Notes: generated by a model from the sequence alone, not told the origin. 64,000 nt of DNA from Gammaproteobacteria bacterium (GCA_018828125.1 JAHJWB010000003.1:339034-403033), one strand, 5' to 3'; counted from the first letter of the stretch, positions 45,416 through 54,364 are shown. Numbers and translations: made by a program.

Positions 45416-45886
45416 ATGCTGACGCCAATCGAATGGTGGGGCGGGCTGATCTTTGTGGTGGGTGCCTTGACCCACCACATGGTGATGGGCGCACTGGAGA
45501 CAAAGGAGGAAGGTATCTCCTGGTACCGGCTGCAGATGCATGCTTTCTATTTGCTGCCTGCGGTGTTGCTGGCGGGGTATTTCTATTCGCTTGAGCACAC
45601 CGCGCTGCGGTACGCCTACCTCGCAGTGCTGGCTGCATCGCTGTTGATCGTTGCGGTGATGCTGGTGCAGGAGATGACGGGCGATGCCGGGGATAGCGAT
45701 AACGATGGCGATGAAAAAAACAAGAGAGGGGAGGGAGGAGAAGCGGAACCGGTCCAGGAAGGCGACAACGAAGAGCCGGGCTGGTTGATGTCGGTGGTCG
45801 GAGCGCTGGTGCTGTACAGCCCGGTCCTGGTGGCGTGTGGACTGGGCTGTGTGAAGGCGTGGCCGGTGGTTCAGCAAATGGTCTAG
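45416..45886 (+). CDS. Unknown four-helix membrane protein with acidic loop
   Basis: 156 residues: hydrophobic segments IEWWGGLIFVVGALTHHMVM, FYLLPAVLLAGYFYSL and ASLLIVAVMLVQEMT, then an acidic loop (GDAGDSDNDGDEKNKRGEGG) and a last helix (VVGALVLYSPVLVACGLGC). Not recognised. It is coupled to the preceding gene. Its stop codon lies in the left end of an inverted-repeat element. Confidence 0.7.
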   Translation: MLTPIEWWGGLIFVVGALTHHMVMGALETKEEGISWYRLQMHAFYLLPAVLLAGYFYSLEHTALRYAYLAVLAASLLIVAVMLVQEMTGDAGDSDNDGDEKNKRGEGGEAEPVQEGDNEEPGWLMSVVGALVLYSPVLVACGLGCVKAWPVVQQMV

Positions 45887-45960
45887 TGCAGTGGTTCAGG
45901 CTTGCTGGCAAGAAGACGCCTGTTCGTTGATGTGCCAGTTGGCTTGAAACACTGCACTAG
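45883..45960. repeat. 78-bp element with terminal inverted repeats (MITE-like)
   Basis: The left end CTAGTGCAGTGGTTCAGGC (45883) matches, in inverted orientation, the right end (CTAGTGCAGTGTTTCAAGC on the other strand, ending at 45960) at 17 of 19 positions. The interior is unrelated to neighbouring genes. It could be a miniature transposable element or a large terminator hairpin. It provides the stop codon of the upstream gene. Confidence 0.6.
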
Positions 45961-46152
45961 GTGCCTCCGAAACCCCAGAGGCGTGGCGTGTCGCTTGGGG
46001 TGTCGGGACTTTGACGCCGCGATCCGTTGCCTTTTTGCGGTCAGGGGCCTCGGCTCAGATGACAATCCGAGCCAGCCCCCGGCCACCTTTTTTCTTTCTC
46101 TTTGACCGTCGCTGGTCGCTTTGTTTGCCGCCAGCCTCCTTAGCCCTTGTCT

Positions 46153-47373
46153 ATGGCCACCGATTCTTTTGCCGATCTGCTGTCGATCTACATGCGCCGC
46201 ATCCGCGCCAGCGCTTCGGGTGTGGCCACCGAAATCGGCCTGAGCCGCGAGGCCGTGAACAACTGGCGCAACGGACTGTCGGCCCCCAACCCTCGCTCAC
46301 GCGACCGGGTGGTCGCCTGCACGCGCTATCTGCGCCTGACGGAAGGTGAGGCCAACCGCTTGCTCAGCGCCGCAGGCTTCGAGCCCGAGTTCCCGCTGCA
46401 GTCCGAATCGGTGGGCGCGCAGCCCTTTGCCGCGTTTCAGAACCGCGTGTTCACCCAGCTTGCGCAGGCCATGCCGTACCCCATCTCGCTGCTGCTGTCG
46501 CCCGCACACTGGGGCCAGCCGCCGTTTCGGCAAGAGCTGCTGCAGCGCGCCCGCGCGCAGTATGGCGAGGCGTCGGTGCTGCACATCCAGCCGCCTTACA
46601 GCACCAGCACTGCGCAGGCAGACTACTTCGCCGCCATCGGCCGCCAGTGCGGCCTGGGCGAGGTGGCGTCGGACTACGAGTTTGAATCGGCGCTGGAGCG
46701 CCGCCTGCTGGCGGGTGAGCGCATCTTCTGCCTGGTCAGCCGCTTTGAGCAGGGCACGCCCTCGCTGCGCGAAACGCTGGCGGGCATTTTGCGCAGCCTG
46801 AGCGAGATGCACAGTGGCCGCCTGCACCTGCTGCTGTGCGGCGGCGAGGCACTGGCCGACCTCAAATACCGCAGCGGCGACCTGTCGCTGCTCAACATTG
46901 CACAGGTCCACCACTGGCCCGATCCATCGCTGGATGACCTGACCCAACTGGCACGCCTGCGCTGGCCCGAGCACGCGTGGACCCAGCCCGTGTTGGCGGC
47001 CCTGCAAGCCACCAGCGGTGGCCACCCCGCGTTGTTTGAAGAAGGGTTGCAGTGGTTGGTGGACCAAGGCGTGGAAGAGGTCAACGCATCGTCCAGCGCG
47101 CTGCGCATCCAGCTGGCCAGCAGCCCGCGCCTGTGGCAAACCTTTTTGCCGCTGGCGCAGGCGCCCGGCAGCCGCGCGCGCCTGCAACAACTGCTGCAGG
47201 CTGATGACCTGGGCCGCGCGCGTCCTTATCTGCAAGATGACGAACTGCGCAGCCTGTTCTGGGGCAACCTCGTCCACGTGCGCGGCACGGGCGATGCCGC
47301 GCGGCTGCACTGGCGCTGCGCCACCATCCGGGATGCGGGTTTGATGGTGCTGGACGCATGTTCGAACGTTTGA
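46153..47373 (+). CDS. HTH protein with degenerate STAND/AAA-like body
   Basis: 406 residues. An N-terminal XRE-like helix-turn-helix (residues about 8-60; SGVATEIGLSREAVNNWRNG) is followed by a region laid out like an NTPase: QLAQAMPYPISLLLSPAHWG, RIFCLVSRFEQGTPS and LHLLLCGGEALADL. The Walker A glycine-lysine loop is absent, so ATP hydrolysis is unlikely. It overlaps the next gene by 16 bp, and that protein has an intact ATPase. I infer a DNA-binding, catalytically dead partner. Function is unknown. Confidence 0.78.
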   Translation: MATDSFADLLSIYMRRIRASASGVATEIGLSREAVNNWRNGLSAPNPRSRDRVVACTRYLRLTEGEANRLLSAAGFEPEFPLQSESVGAQPFAAFQNRVFTQLAQAMPYPISLLLSPAHWGQPPFRQELLQRARAQYGEASVLHIQPPYSTSTAQADYFAAIGRQCGLGEVASDYEFESALERRLLAGERIFCLVSRFEQGTPSLRETLAGILRSLSEMHSGRLHLLLCGGEALADLKYRSGDLSLLNIAQVHHWPDPSLDDLTQLARLRWPEHAWTQPVLAALQATSGGHPALFEEGLQWLVDQGVEEVNASSSALRIQLASSPRLWQTFLPLAQAPGSRARLQQLLQADDLGRARPYLQDDELRSLFWGNLVHVRGTGDAARLHWRCATIRDAGLMVLDACSNV

Positions 47374-49583
47374 GCCCGCTCCTGTCCAAGGCAGTGGTCC
47401 GCGGCGTGGTCATTGCGGCGGTCACGCTGTTCGTGGCCAGCGCGCTGTTCACGCCCCAGCTCAACCCCGTCACGCGCGGCTCGTTCCTTGCGTCGGTCAA
47501 TGTTGGCCCGGTGTGGGGCGAACTGGTGCAGTGGCGCATCGCCATGATCGAGGCGCGCAATGAACTGGACCGCTGGCCCCAGGACATCCACAAATACGCG
47601 CCACCCATCGCCAACCCGCAGCTGCGCGTCACATCTCCGCGCCCCAACGTGCTGCAGGCCGACATTGCCCACAACCCCGAGCTGGGCAAGCTGGCGGGCA
47701 CGCAGGTGGTGGTAGAGCTGAAACCCGGCACCCACACCTGGACTTGCCGCCCTGGCAGTCCGCCGATTCCCTCCGGCTACCTGCCCATCAACTGCCAAGA
47801 GGGCAGCACCGACGACTTTGAGCCCGCCAAGCCCAACCGCACTGCCGCCGACGCCGACCCCTTCGGCTGGCTGCGCTCGCTCATCGTGTGGTGCGGCGTG
47901 ATCTTTGCGGTGGGCGCCGTGGTGTGGGTGGTGCGCCACCCCCTGATTGGCGCGGGCCAGCTGCGCCCCGCGCGCCTGCGCCGCACGCCCCTGGCGCGCC
48001 TGCCGCAAATCGACCGGCTGCTGCGACTTTTGCGGCGGCTGGAACCCACGCTGCTGGCCGCCGACATTCGCATGGTGGATTGGCGGCGCGCCGTGTTGTG
48101 CGCCCAGGCCACAGGGGCCGAGCATGCCCCGGCCCTGGCCCGCGCGCTGGCCGAGCGCGTGTCGGCCCGCTGCCAGCCCAGCGCCGACTGGGCGCTGCCC
48201 GGACAGGTGTTTGAATGGCAGTTCCCGCCCGATTTGCCGGTGTCGTTGGACCGCTGCATGGTGTTTGTGCCCACGGCAGGCATCGACGAAGCCACCGTGC
48301 TGCGCCAATTGCGCGCCGCGCAAACCGGCAGCGATGTGCTGCTGATTTTGAGTCCGCACAGCGTGGACACGCCCTGGCCCCTGCTGCACGCCCACACCGA
48401 AGACCGCGCCAACCTGCATGTGATGGTGGACAGCGCCAGCCAGACCGAATGGCTGATTGGCGGCGAGGCACTGCAGGTGCTGCTGCGCCATCTGGCCGCG
48501 CAACTGCGCATCACCCGCATCTCGCCGTACCAGACGCGCGGCGGCGTCACGCGCGAAGGCGCCTTCTTTGGCCGCGCGCAGCTGCTGGCCCGCGTCATCA
48601 ACCGCGAGCCCGCCAACTACCTGGTGGTGGGCGGGCGCCAGTTAGGCAAGAGCAGCCTGCTCAAGGCCGTGCAGCGTCGCATGCAAGGGCATCCGCACAC
48701 CGTGTGTCACTACGTCTCGCTGCGCGACCACCGCTTGGCACCGCGCATGGCGCTGCAGTTTGGCCTGCCGGCCGACACGCCGCTGGAAGCCATCGTGGAC
48801 CACCTGCAGGCCCAGTATCAGGGCAAGCGCCTGGTGCTGCTGATCGACGAGGCCGACCTGTTTTTCCGCGACGAGTCGAACAACGGCTACGTGCAGTTGT
48901 CCACCCTGCGCGCGCTGAGCGAAGAGGGCCGCTGCTGGTTCATGCTGGCGGGCTTCTGGGATTTGTATGCCACCGCCGTGCTCGACTACCAAAGCCCCCT
49001 GCGCAACTTTGGCGAGGTGCTGGCCATCGGCGGGCTGGAGCGTGAGGCCTGCCGCGACCTTGCCACCGAGCCACTGCGCAAGCTGCGCCTGGGTTTTGAC
49101 AACGAACGCCTGGTGGACCGCCTCGTCGATGCCAGCGGCCAGCGCGCCAACCTGGTCGCCATCCTGTGCCAGGAATGCCTGGAGGCCCTGCAGCCCGGCG
49201 AACGCGTGATCGAAGCCCGCCACCTCACCCAGGCCCTGGCCTCGCAGGCTGTGCAGGACGCACTGGCTGGCTGGGGCCGCCTCAGCCACGACGACGCTGC
49301 GTGCCGCCTCGACCGCATCGTGGTCTACCACACCGCCCAGTCCGGGCAAACCGGTTTGGTGGCCCTGGCCCAGCTGCTGCAAAGCCACGGCATCCCCGGC
49401 GACGCGCAGGCGCTGCGCCAGTCGTTGGCGCGCCTGCAACTGGCCTACGTGCTACGCAAACACGAGGGCGGCGACTACCGATTTGCCATCCCGCTGCTGC
49501 AAGACCAGTTTGAGCCGACCGAGGTGGAACTGCTGCTGCACCAGGAGCTGGCGGTGCTGGCGCGCAGCGACATAAAAATATGA
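47358..49583 (+). CDS. Membrane-anchored STAND-like ATPase with pilin-like periplasmic domain
   Basis: 741 residues. A hydrophobic helix (about 14-32) runs into residues 40-146, which read like a type IV pilin head: FLASVNVGPVWGELVQWRIA, a WP at 73-74 and the cysteine pair C130 (HTWTC) and C146 (GYLPINC) that mimics the pilin disulfide loop. A second helix (about 175-193) returns the chain to the cytoplasm. There FFGRAQLLARVI, Walker A GGRQLGKSSLL (K431) and Walker B LVLLIDEAD (D497, E498) form a STAND-type ATPase, and the end looks like winged helices. The pilin resemblance is by eye. It is coupled to the HTH gene upstream. Confidence 0.82.
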   Translation: MFERLSPLLSKAVVRGVVIAAVTLFVASALFTPQLNPVTRGSFLASVNVGPVWGELVQWRIAMIEARNELDRWPQDIHKYAPPIANPQLRVTSPRPNVLQADIAHNPELGKLAGTQVVVELKPGTHTWTCRPGSPPIPSGYLPINCQEGSTDDFEPAKPNRTAADADPFGWLRSLIVWCGVIFAVGAVVWVVRHPLIGAGQLRPARLRRTPLARLPQIDRLLRLLRRLEPTLLAADIRMVDWRRAVLCAQATGAEHAPALARALAERVSARCQPSADWALPGQVFEWQFPPDLPVSLDRCMVFVPTAGIDEATVLRQLRAAQTGSDVLLILSPHSVDTPWPLLHAHTEDRANLHVMVDSASQTEWLIGGEALQVLLRHLAAQLRITRISPYQTRGGVTREGAFFGRAQLLARVINREPANYLVVGGRQLGKSSLLKAVQRRMQGHPHTVCHYVSLRDHRLAPRMALQFGLPADTPLEAIVDHLQAQYQGKRLVLLIDEADLFFRDESNNGYVQLSTLRALSEEGRCWFMLAGFWDLYATAVLDYQSPLRNFGEVLAIGGLEREACRDLATEPLRKLRLGFDNERLVDRLVDASGQRANLVAILCQECLEALQPGERVIEARHLTQALASQAVQDALAGWGRLSHDDAACRLDRIVVYHTAQSGQTGLVALAQLLQSHGIPGDAQALRQSLARLQLAYVLRKHEGGDYRFAIPLLQDQFEPTEVELLLHQELAVLARSDIKI

Positions 49584-49645
49584 TCAAAAAATGCCTTTTG
49601 CGCTTATTGGATAAGGGTATGTAGCTATCAAATTTGGTATTGCAG
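49576..49645 (+). repeat. Intergenic palindromic repeat, family A copy 5
   Basis: TTTTGCGCTTATTGGATAAG is followed by GGTATGTAGCTATCAAATTTGG. It begins at the very end of the ATPase gene. Confidence 0.8.
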
Positions 49646-49650
49646 GCCTT

Positions 49651-50655
49651 CTAAGGCATGGTCACCACCACCGCCCCGCGCTTGCGCCCCGTCTCCACAT
49701 AGGCGTGCGCAGCGGGCAGCTCTGAAAAGGGGTAGGTGCAGTCAATCACCGGCCGCAGCGCTCCCGCCTGGGCCAGCTCCATGAGCAACTGCAGGTCCTG
49801 GGCACGCTCTGCCGCCGGGCCACCAATGCTGCGGCGGGTGGCGCGGGGGCGGGCCAACACTTCCATCAGGCTGCCCGCCACCGACATGTAGCGGCCGTAC
49901 TCGTTCAGGCGCGGCAGGCAGACCGCAAAGCTGCTGGCACCTACGGTGTCGGCAATCACGTCCCAGCGTTGATCGATTTGGGTGAAGTCCTGCTCGGTGT
50001 AGTCGATGACCGCGTGTGCACCCAAGGACCGAACCAGTGCCACATTCCCCGTGCTGCACACTCCCGTGACCTGCGCCCCCCGGTGCTGCGCCAGCTGCAC
50101 CATGGCGCTGCCGACCGCGCCCGATGCACCAATCACCAGCACCTTCTCGCCCGCCCGCACCTGGGCCTTGCTCCAAAAGTGCAGTGCTGTCATGCCCCCA
50201 AACGGCAAGCTGGCCGCTGCGGTGAAGGACATCCGCGCTGGCTTGTGGACCAGGGGCCTGCTGGCGGGCAGCACGCAATATTCGGCATGGCAGCCCATGG
50301 CCACGCCAGCAACGCCCAGCACGGCGTCGCCCGGCTGAAAGCCCTGCACGTCACGGCCCACGGCCTCCACCAAACCGGCCACATCGGTGCCCAGAACCGG
50401 CTGGCGCGGCCGTGCCAGCCCAAACGCCAGCCGCCCCATCAGCCCAAAGCCGCGTGGCAGGTTCTGCGTGCGAATGCGCACGTCGGCCGACGACACGCTG
50501 GCCGCCAAAACCCGTATCAGCACATCGCGCGGGCCGGGGATGGGGCAGGGGCGCATCTCCAGCGCCAGCACATCCGTGCCGCCGTAGTGGTTGCACACCC
50601 AGGCGCGCATGGTGGCGGGGATGTGGGCGGTAGATGGAACGGCAGTGGCAGGCAT
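49651..50655 (-). CDS. NAD(P)-dependent quinone-oxidoreductase-like MDR protein
   Basis: 334 residues: GroES-like half (PGPRDVLIRVLAASVSSADV, LGTDVAGLVEAVGRDV) and a Rossmann half with VLVIGASGAVGSAMVQLAQH and GAHAVIDYTEQDF. No catalytic zinc Cys set is visible, so it belongs to the zinc-free quinone oxidoreductase branch. The substrate is unknown. ATG 50655 is preferred; the open frame continues to 50901 and an internal ATG at 50610 is also possible. Confidence 0.88.
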   Translation of the reverse strand: MPATAVPSTAHIPATMRAWVCNHYGGTDVLALEMRPCPIPGPRDVLIRVLAASVSSADVRIRTQNLPRGFGLMGRLAFGLARPRQPVLGTDVAGLVEAVGRDVQGFQPGDAVLGVAGVAMGCHAEYCVLPASRPLVHKPARMSFTAAASLPFGGMTALHFWSKAQVRAGEKVLVIGASGAVGSAMVQLAQHRGAQVTGVCSTGNVALVRSLGAHAVIDYTEQDFTQIDQRWDVIADTVGASSFAVCLPRLNEYGRYMSVAGSLMEVLARPRATRRSIGGPAAERAQDLQLLMELAQAGALRPVIDCTYPFSELPAAHAYVETGRKRGAVVVTMP

Positions 50656-51005
50656 GGCAGATAGTTGGAGGGGGACGGGCGGGTAGCGCAACAGCAGAGC
50701 GTAGGCAGATGCGTGTCTTGCGCGCAACCCGACCTTGGGCGGGTCCATCGCGCGGTACGTTTGTAAAACCCTGCCCTCCTTGGAACCCGACCATCTGCAC
50801 CGGGACAGTGGTGCATCGAACGCAACCATGTCGGTGTGTCCCTGCCGGGGCATTTGGGTAGCCTGCGGGTCACGCTGGTGAAGGATGGCCGTTTTGATCA
50901 CCTGGGTCGGTTTGACCTGACGGGCTGAATCCTTGTGCTGCTCCTACACTGCGGCCATCCGAGTCCCAAGACCACCAGGCTGGGATCGTCACAGGAGGTT
51001 GAAAA
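50656..51005. other. Gene-free region between divergent MDR and VOC genes
   Basis: About 350 bp. The MDR frame stays open through much of it but codes for nothing family-like. Only the AGGAGG ribosome-binding site at 50994-50999 of the VOC gene is clear; no promoter or operator stands out. Confidence 0.4.
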
Positions 51006-51398
51006 ATGTCCATCCAGCTTGATCACCTCATGGTGCCTGCCCGCGACAAACTGGCCGCTGCCCGGCTGCTGGCCGAGTTGCTGGGCGTGCCCTGGTCTGC
51101 AACAGGCGTCGGGCCGTTTGCGCCCGTGTTCGTGAACGATGGTTTCACCATCGACTTTGACGAATGGCCAGATCCCATTCCGCACATTCACTACTGTTTT
51201 CGCGTGAGCGATGAGGCGTTCAGCGCCATCCTCGCGCGTATCCAGGCGGCGGGTATTCCGTACCGCAGCGCGGTGCACGGCCCGGTCGACAGCCAGGTAG
51301 ACACAGCGCATGGCGGCCGCATCGTTTACTGGAACGAACCCGACGGGCACCAGTGGGAGATGCTGACCTTGAGTTATGCGCGTGCTGAGGCAGCTTGA
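51006..51398 (+). CDS. VOC (glyoxalase/bleomycin resistance) family protein
   Basis: 130 residues. The vicinal-oxygen-chelate layout starts with LDHLMVPARDKLAAARLLAE and includes IHYCFRVSDEAFSAIL and an ending YWNEPDGHQWEMLTLSY, where the Glu and His are typical metal-binding positions. The specific reaction cannot be read. A strong AGGAGG ribosome-binding site fixes the start. Confidence 0.87.
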   Translation: MSIQLDHLMVPARDKLAAARLLAELLGVPWSATGVGPFAPVFVNDGFTIDFDEWPDPIPHIHYCFRVSDEAFSAILARIQAAGIPYRSAVHGPVDSQVDTAHGGRIVYWNEPDGHQWEMLTLSYARAEAA

Positions 51399-51404
51399 GC
51401 GATA

Positions 51405-51475
51405 GATTTCAAGCGAAATTGGCCGATAGCGCTTATTGGATAAGCGCTAATAGCTATCAAATTTGTAGTTATTGC
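51405..51475 (+). repeat. Intergenic palindromic repeat, family A copy 6 (best copy)
   Basis: AAATTGGCCGATAGCGCTTA, TTGGATAAGCGCTAATAGCT and ATCAAATTTGTAGTTATTG in succession. The arms AGCGCTTA and TAAGCGCT form a perfect hairpin around TTGGA or similar. It lies between the VOC gene and a convergent LysR gene. Confidence 0.85.
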
Positions 51476-52380
51476 CCCCTATGGCTCAGAGGCCGCTGCG
51501 CCATCACCAGCGCATACAGCGCCTGCGCCGCAACCGACAAGCTTTCGTCCCGCCGCCGCACCAGATAGATTTGCCGCGTGAGCTCTGGCAGCGACAGCGG
51601 CCGTGTGACCAAACCCGGTTGCTCGAAGTGAAACAGAGTCAGTGCCGGCACCACACTAATGCCCAGGCCCGCACGCACCATGCCCATCACGGTAGCCAGC
51701 TGCTCCACCTCCATCAGCGTGTGCATGGCCTGCGGGTGCAGGGCGGCTTCCAGGTACTGGCGCACGCTGCTGGTGCGCGCCAGGTGGATGAAGGGCCACG
51801 CGGCCAGGTCCAGCGCTGTGATGGTCTTGCGCTTGCGCGCCAACGGGTGGTCCGCCGGGCACACCAGATAGAAGTTGTCGCTGCAGAACGGCTCGGCCTG
51901 CAGCGCCGGGGTGTCGGCGCGGATGGCGGCCAGCGCAAAGTCCGCATGGCCGCTGGCCACCCGGTCGATGCAGGGCTCGGACAGCACATCGGCTATGTCG
52001 ATCTCGATGCCTGGGTGCGCCGCACGGTATTGCGCCAGCACGCCCGGCAGCCAGCCTGCGGCCAGCGACGGCAGCAGGGCCACGGCCACGCGTCCGCGCT
52101 GCAGGGTGGCCGTGTCGCGCACGGCGGCCAGCGCCAGCGTGATCTCGGCGCGGATACGACGCGCGGATTCCAGAAAGTTCTGTCCCTCGGGCGTCATGTC
52201 CACATGGCGCGTGCTGCGGTCAAAAAGGCGCAGGCCCAGGTCGTCCTCCAACGCGCGAATAAGGGCGCTGAACGCGGGCTGTGACAGGTGGCTGAGCGCT
52301 GCGGCCCGTGTGAAGCTGCGTTGCTCGGCCAGCGCAATGAAGGCGTCGAGCTGGCGGCTGGAGAGGTGGTGGGCGCTCAT
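51469..52380 (-). CDS. LysR-family transcriptional regulator
   Basis: 303 residues with the LysR HTH (LSSRQLDAFIALAEQRSFTR, AALSHLSQPAFSALIRALED, LRLFDRSTRHVDMTPEGQ) and a periplasmic-binding-like effector domain (RGRVAVALLPSLAAGWLPGV). It is divergent from the AtuA-like operon, 134 bp apart, and is its probable regulator. The 3' end overlaps the last bases of repeat copy 6. Confidence 0.93.
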   Translation of the reverse strand: MSAHHLSSRQLDAFIALAEQRSFTRAAALSHLSQPAFSALIRALEDDLGLRLFDRSTRHVDMTPEGQNFLESARRIRAEITLALAAVRDTATLQRGRVAVALLPSLAAGWLPGVLAQYRAAHPGIEIDIADVLSEPCIDRVASGHADFALAAIRADTPALQAEPFCSDNFYLVCPADHPLARKRKTITALDLAAWPFIHLARTSSVRQYLEAALHPQAMHTLMEVEQLATVMGMVRAGLGISVVPALTLFHFEQPGLVTRPLSLPELTRQIYLVRRRDESLSVAAQALYALVMAQRPLSHRGQ

Positions 52381-52514
52381 GCGATGTGGGGGGCGCCGGA
52401 TGGCGGCTATTCATTTGAATTTCAGATGGATTGATCGTAACAATCTATTTCACAGAATACCGCAGTCTCCCTACAGTGACCCCAGAGACAAAGACAACGG
52501 CCTGCAAGGAAAAC

Positions 52515-53885
52515 ATGGCGAACCCCGCTCATCGCAACAACCACCTGCTGGTCGGCTGCGCCGCCGGCTTTTCGGGCGACCGCACCGATGCTGCGCTGCC
52601 CGTGGTGCAAGCGCTTATCGCCAGTGGCCAGCCCGCCGTGCTCATCTTCGAGACCCTGGCCGAGCGCACGCTGGCCCTGGCGCAACTGGCCCGCCGCACC
52701 GACCCCGATGCGGGCTACGAGCCCCTGCTGGTCGACCTGCTGCAGCCCGTGCTCGCGCTGTGCCTGTCGCACGGCGTGCGCATCGTCAGCAATTTTGGCG
52801 CGGCCAACCCGCATGGCGCCGCCCGACGCATCCACGCGCTGGCCGCCGAACTGGGCCTGCGACGCCCCCGCATTGCCGTGCTGCAAGGCGACGACTTGAG
52901 CGGCCCCGCGCACCGCACCTTGCTGCAAGGCGCGCTGGGTGCGGCCATGCCCACAGAGCCCATCGTCAGCGCCAACGCCTACATCGGCGCGCAAGCCATT
53001 GCCGATGCGCTGCGCGCGGGCGCCGACATCGTGGTGTGTGGCCGCGTGGCAGACCCGTCCCTGGTGCTAGGCCCCGCGCTCGCGCACTATGGCTGGGAGA
53101 TGGACGACTGGGACCGCCTGGCCCGCGCCACCATGGCCGGGCACTTGCTCGAATGCGGCGCACAGGTCACCGGCGGCTACTTTGCCGATCCCGGCTACAA
53201 GGATGTGCCGGGCCTGGCCCAACTGGGCTACCCGATTGCCGAAATCGATGCCGAAGGCCACTGCACCATCACCAAACCACCGGGTACCGGGGGGCGCATC
53301 GACGAGCGCACGGTCAAGGAGCAGTTGTTGTACGAACTGCACGACCCTGCTGCCTACCTGACGCCCGACGTGGTGGCCGATATCACCCAGGCCCGCGTGT
53401 TGGCGGTGGGCACTGACGCAGTACGGCTGGAGGGCGTGCGCGGCCACCCACAGCCGCCCACGCTCAAGGTCAACGTGTGTTTTGAATCCGGCTGGTTTGC
53501 CGAAGGCGAAATCTCCTACGCAGGCCCCCGAGCCGAGTCGCGCGCGCGCCTGGCAGGCGAGGTGCTGCGCGAGCGCCTGAGCGGCCTGGGCCCGCTGCGC
53601 ATCGACCTGATCGGTGTGACCAGCGTGTTGGGCGACGATACCAGCCGATGGTTGGACGAGCCCGCTGAAGAAGTCAGTCATTCCCACGATGTGCGCCTGC
53701 GCGTCGCCCTGCAGCACCGTGACCACGCCACCGCCCAGCGCCTGGTGCGGGAGGTGACCGCGCTCTACACCTGCGGCCCCGCAGGGGGCGGTGGCGTGCG
53801 CACCGCGATGCGGCCCCGGCTGGGCACCGTGTCTTGCCTGGTGCCGCGCGATACGGTCGTCGTGCGCTTTGAGATCGTGGATTGA
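52515..53885 (+). CDS. AtuA-like (DUF1446) protein
   Basis: 456 residues. Family landmarks: LVGCAAGFSGDRTDAALPVV, IVSNFGAANPHGAARRIHAL, ANAYIGAQAIADALRAGADI, VCGRVADPSLVLGPALAHYG and ECGAQVTGGYFADPGYKDVP. AtuA belongs to the acyclic terpene utilisation cluster of Pseudomonas, and DUF1446 proteins are common in acyl-CoA or hydroxy-acid degradation operons; the reaction is unknown. ATG 52515 has AAGGA. A small AtuA-partner gene, a TctC binding protein and an MDR gene follow. Confidence 0.9.
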   Translation: MANPAHRNNHLLVGCAAGFSGDRTDAALPVVQALIASGQPAVLIFETLAERTLALAQLARRTDPDAGYEPLLVDLLQPVLALCLSHGVRIVSNFGAANPHGAARRIHALAAELGLRRPRIAVLQGDDLSGPAHRTLLQGALGAAMPTEPIVSANAYIGAQAIADALRAGADIVVCGRVADPSLVLGPALAHYGWEMDDWDRLARATMAGHLLECGAQVTGGYFADPGYKDVPGLAQLGYPIAEIDAEGHCTITKPPGTGGRIDERTVKEQLLYELHDPAAYLTPDVVADITQARVLAVGTDAVRLEGVRGHPQPPTLKVNVCFESGWFAEGEISYAGPRAESRARLAGEVLRERLSGLGPLRIDLIGVTSVLGDDTSRWLDEPAEEVSHSHDVRLRVALQHRDHATAQRLVREVTALYTCGPAGGGGVRTAMRPRLGTVSCLVPRDTVVVRFEIVD

Positions 53886-53898
53886 GGACACACGCACC

Positions 53899-54273
53899 AT
53901 GACTTCCACAACTGCTTCAACGATCACCGTCCCGCTTTACCGTCTGGCGCACAGCCGCACGGGCGATAAAGGCAACCGCTCCAACATCAGCGTCATCGCC
54001 TGGCACCCCGCGCTGTGGGAGGTGCTGGTTGACCAGGTCACCGAAGCCGCCGTGGCCCGCCAGTTTGCGCAGCGCCAGCCGCGCCAGGTCAGGCGCTACC
54101 TGCTGCCGCAACTGCAGGCCATGAACATCGTGCTCGACGACGTGCTGGACGGTGGCGTGAACGACGCCCTCAACCTCGACAGCCACGGCAAGGCGCTGAG
54201 CTACTTGCTGCTAGACCTTCAAGTGCAGGTGCCTGCCGCGATGGCGTCGCATCTGGCAGGGCCGCCCATGTAG
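53899..54273 (+). CDS. Small AtuA-associated protein
   Basis: 124 residues. The motif AHSRTGDKGNRSNISVIAWH, followed by a C-terminal DGGVNDALNLDSHGKALSY, is that of the short protein that accompanies, or is fused to, DUF1446 proteins. It sits 13 bp after that gene, so the two probably act as one unit. Function is unknown. Confidence 0.88.
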   Translation: MTSTTASTITVPLYRLAHSRTGDKGNRSNISVIAWHPALWEVLVDQVTEAAVARQFAQRQPRQVRRYLLPQLQAMNIVLDDVLDGGVNDALNLDSHGKALSYLLLDLQVQVPAAMASHLAGPPM

Positions 54274-54364
54274 CGGAGCCGGAATTTTTCCCCGCGCAAT
54301 CATGCGCACTGACGCGTGCGTCTTTCTGCTTCCCTTCCCATACCTAACTAAACCAGGAGACAAC

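Noticed and set aside
47226..48503. Minus-strand open frame (425 codons) under the STAND ATPase gene
   Set aside because: Shadow frame; the plus-strand frame has membrane helices and Walker motifs.
51875..53416. Open frame of 513 codons spanning the LysR and AtuA-like genes
   Set aside because: It runs antisense to LysR and out of frame with the AtuA-like gene; Arg/Pro/Ala-rich translation typical of GC-rich shadows.
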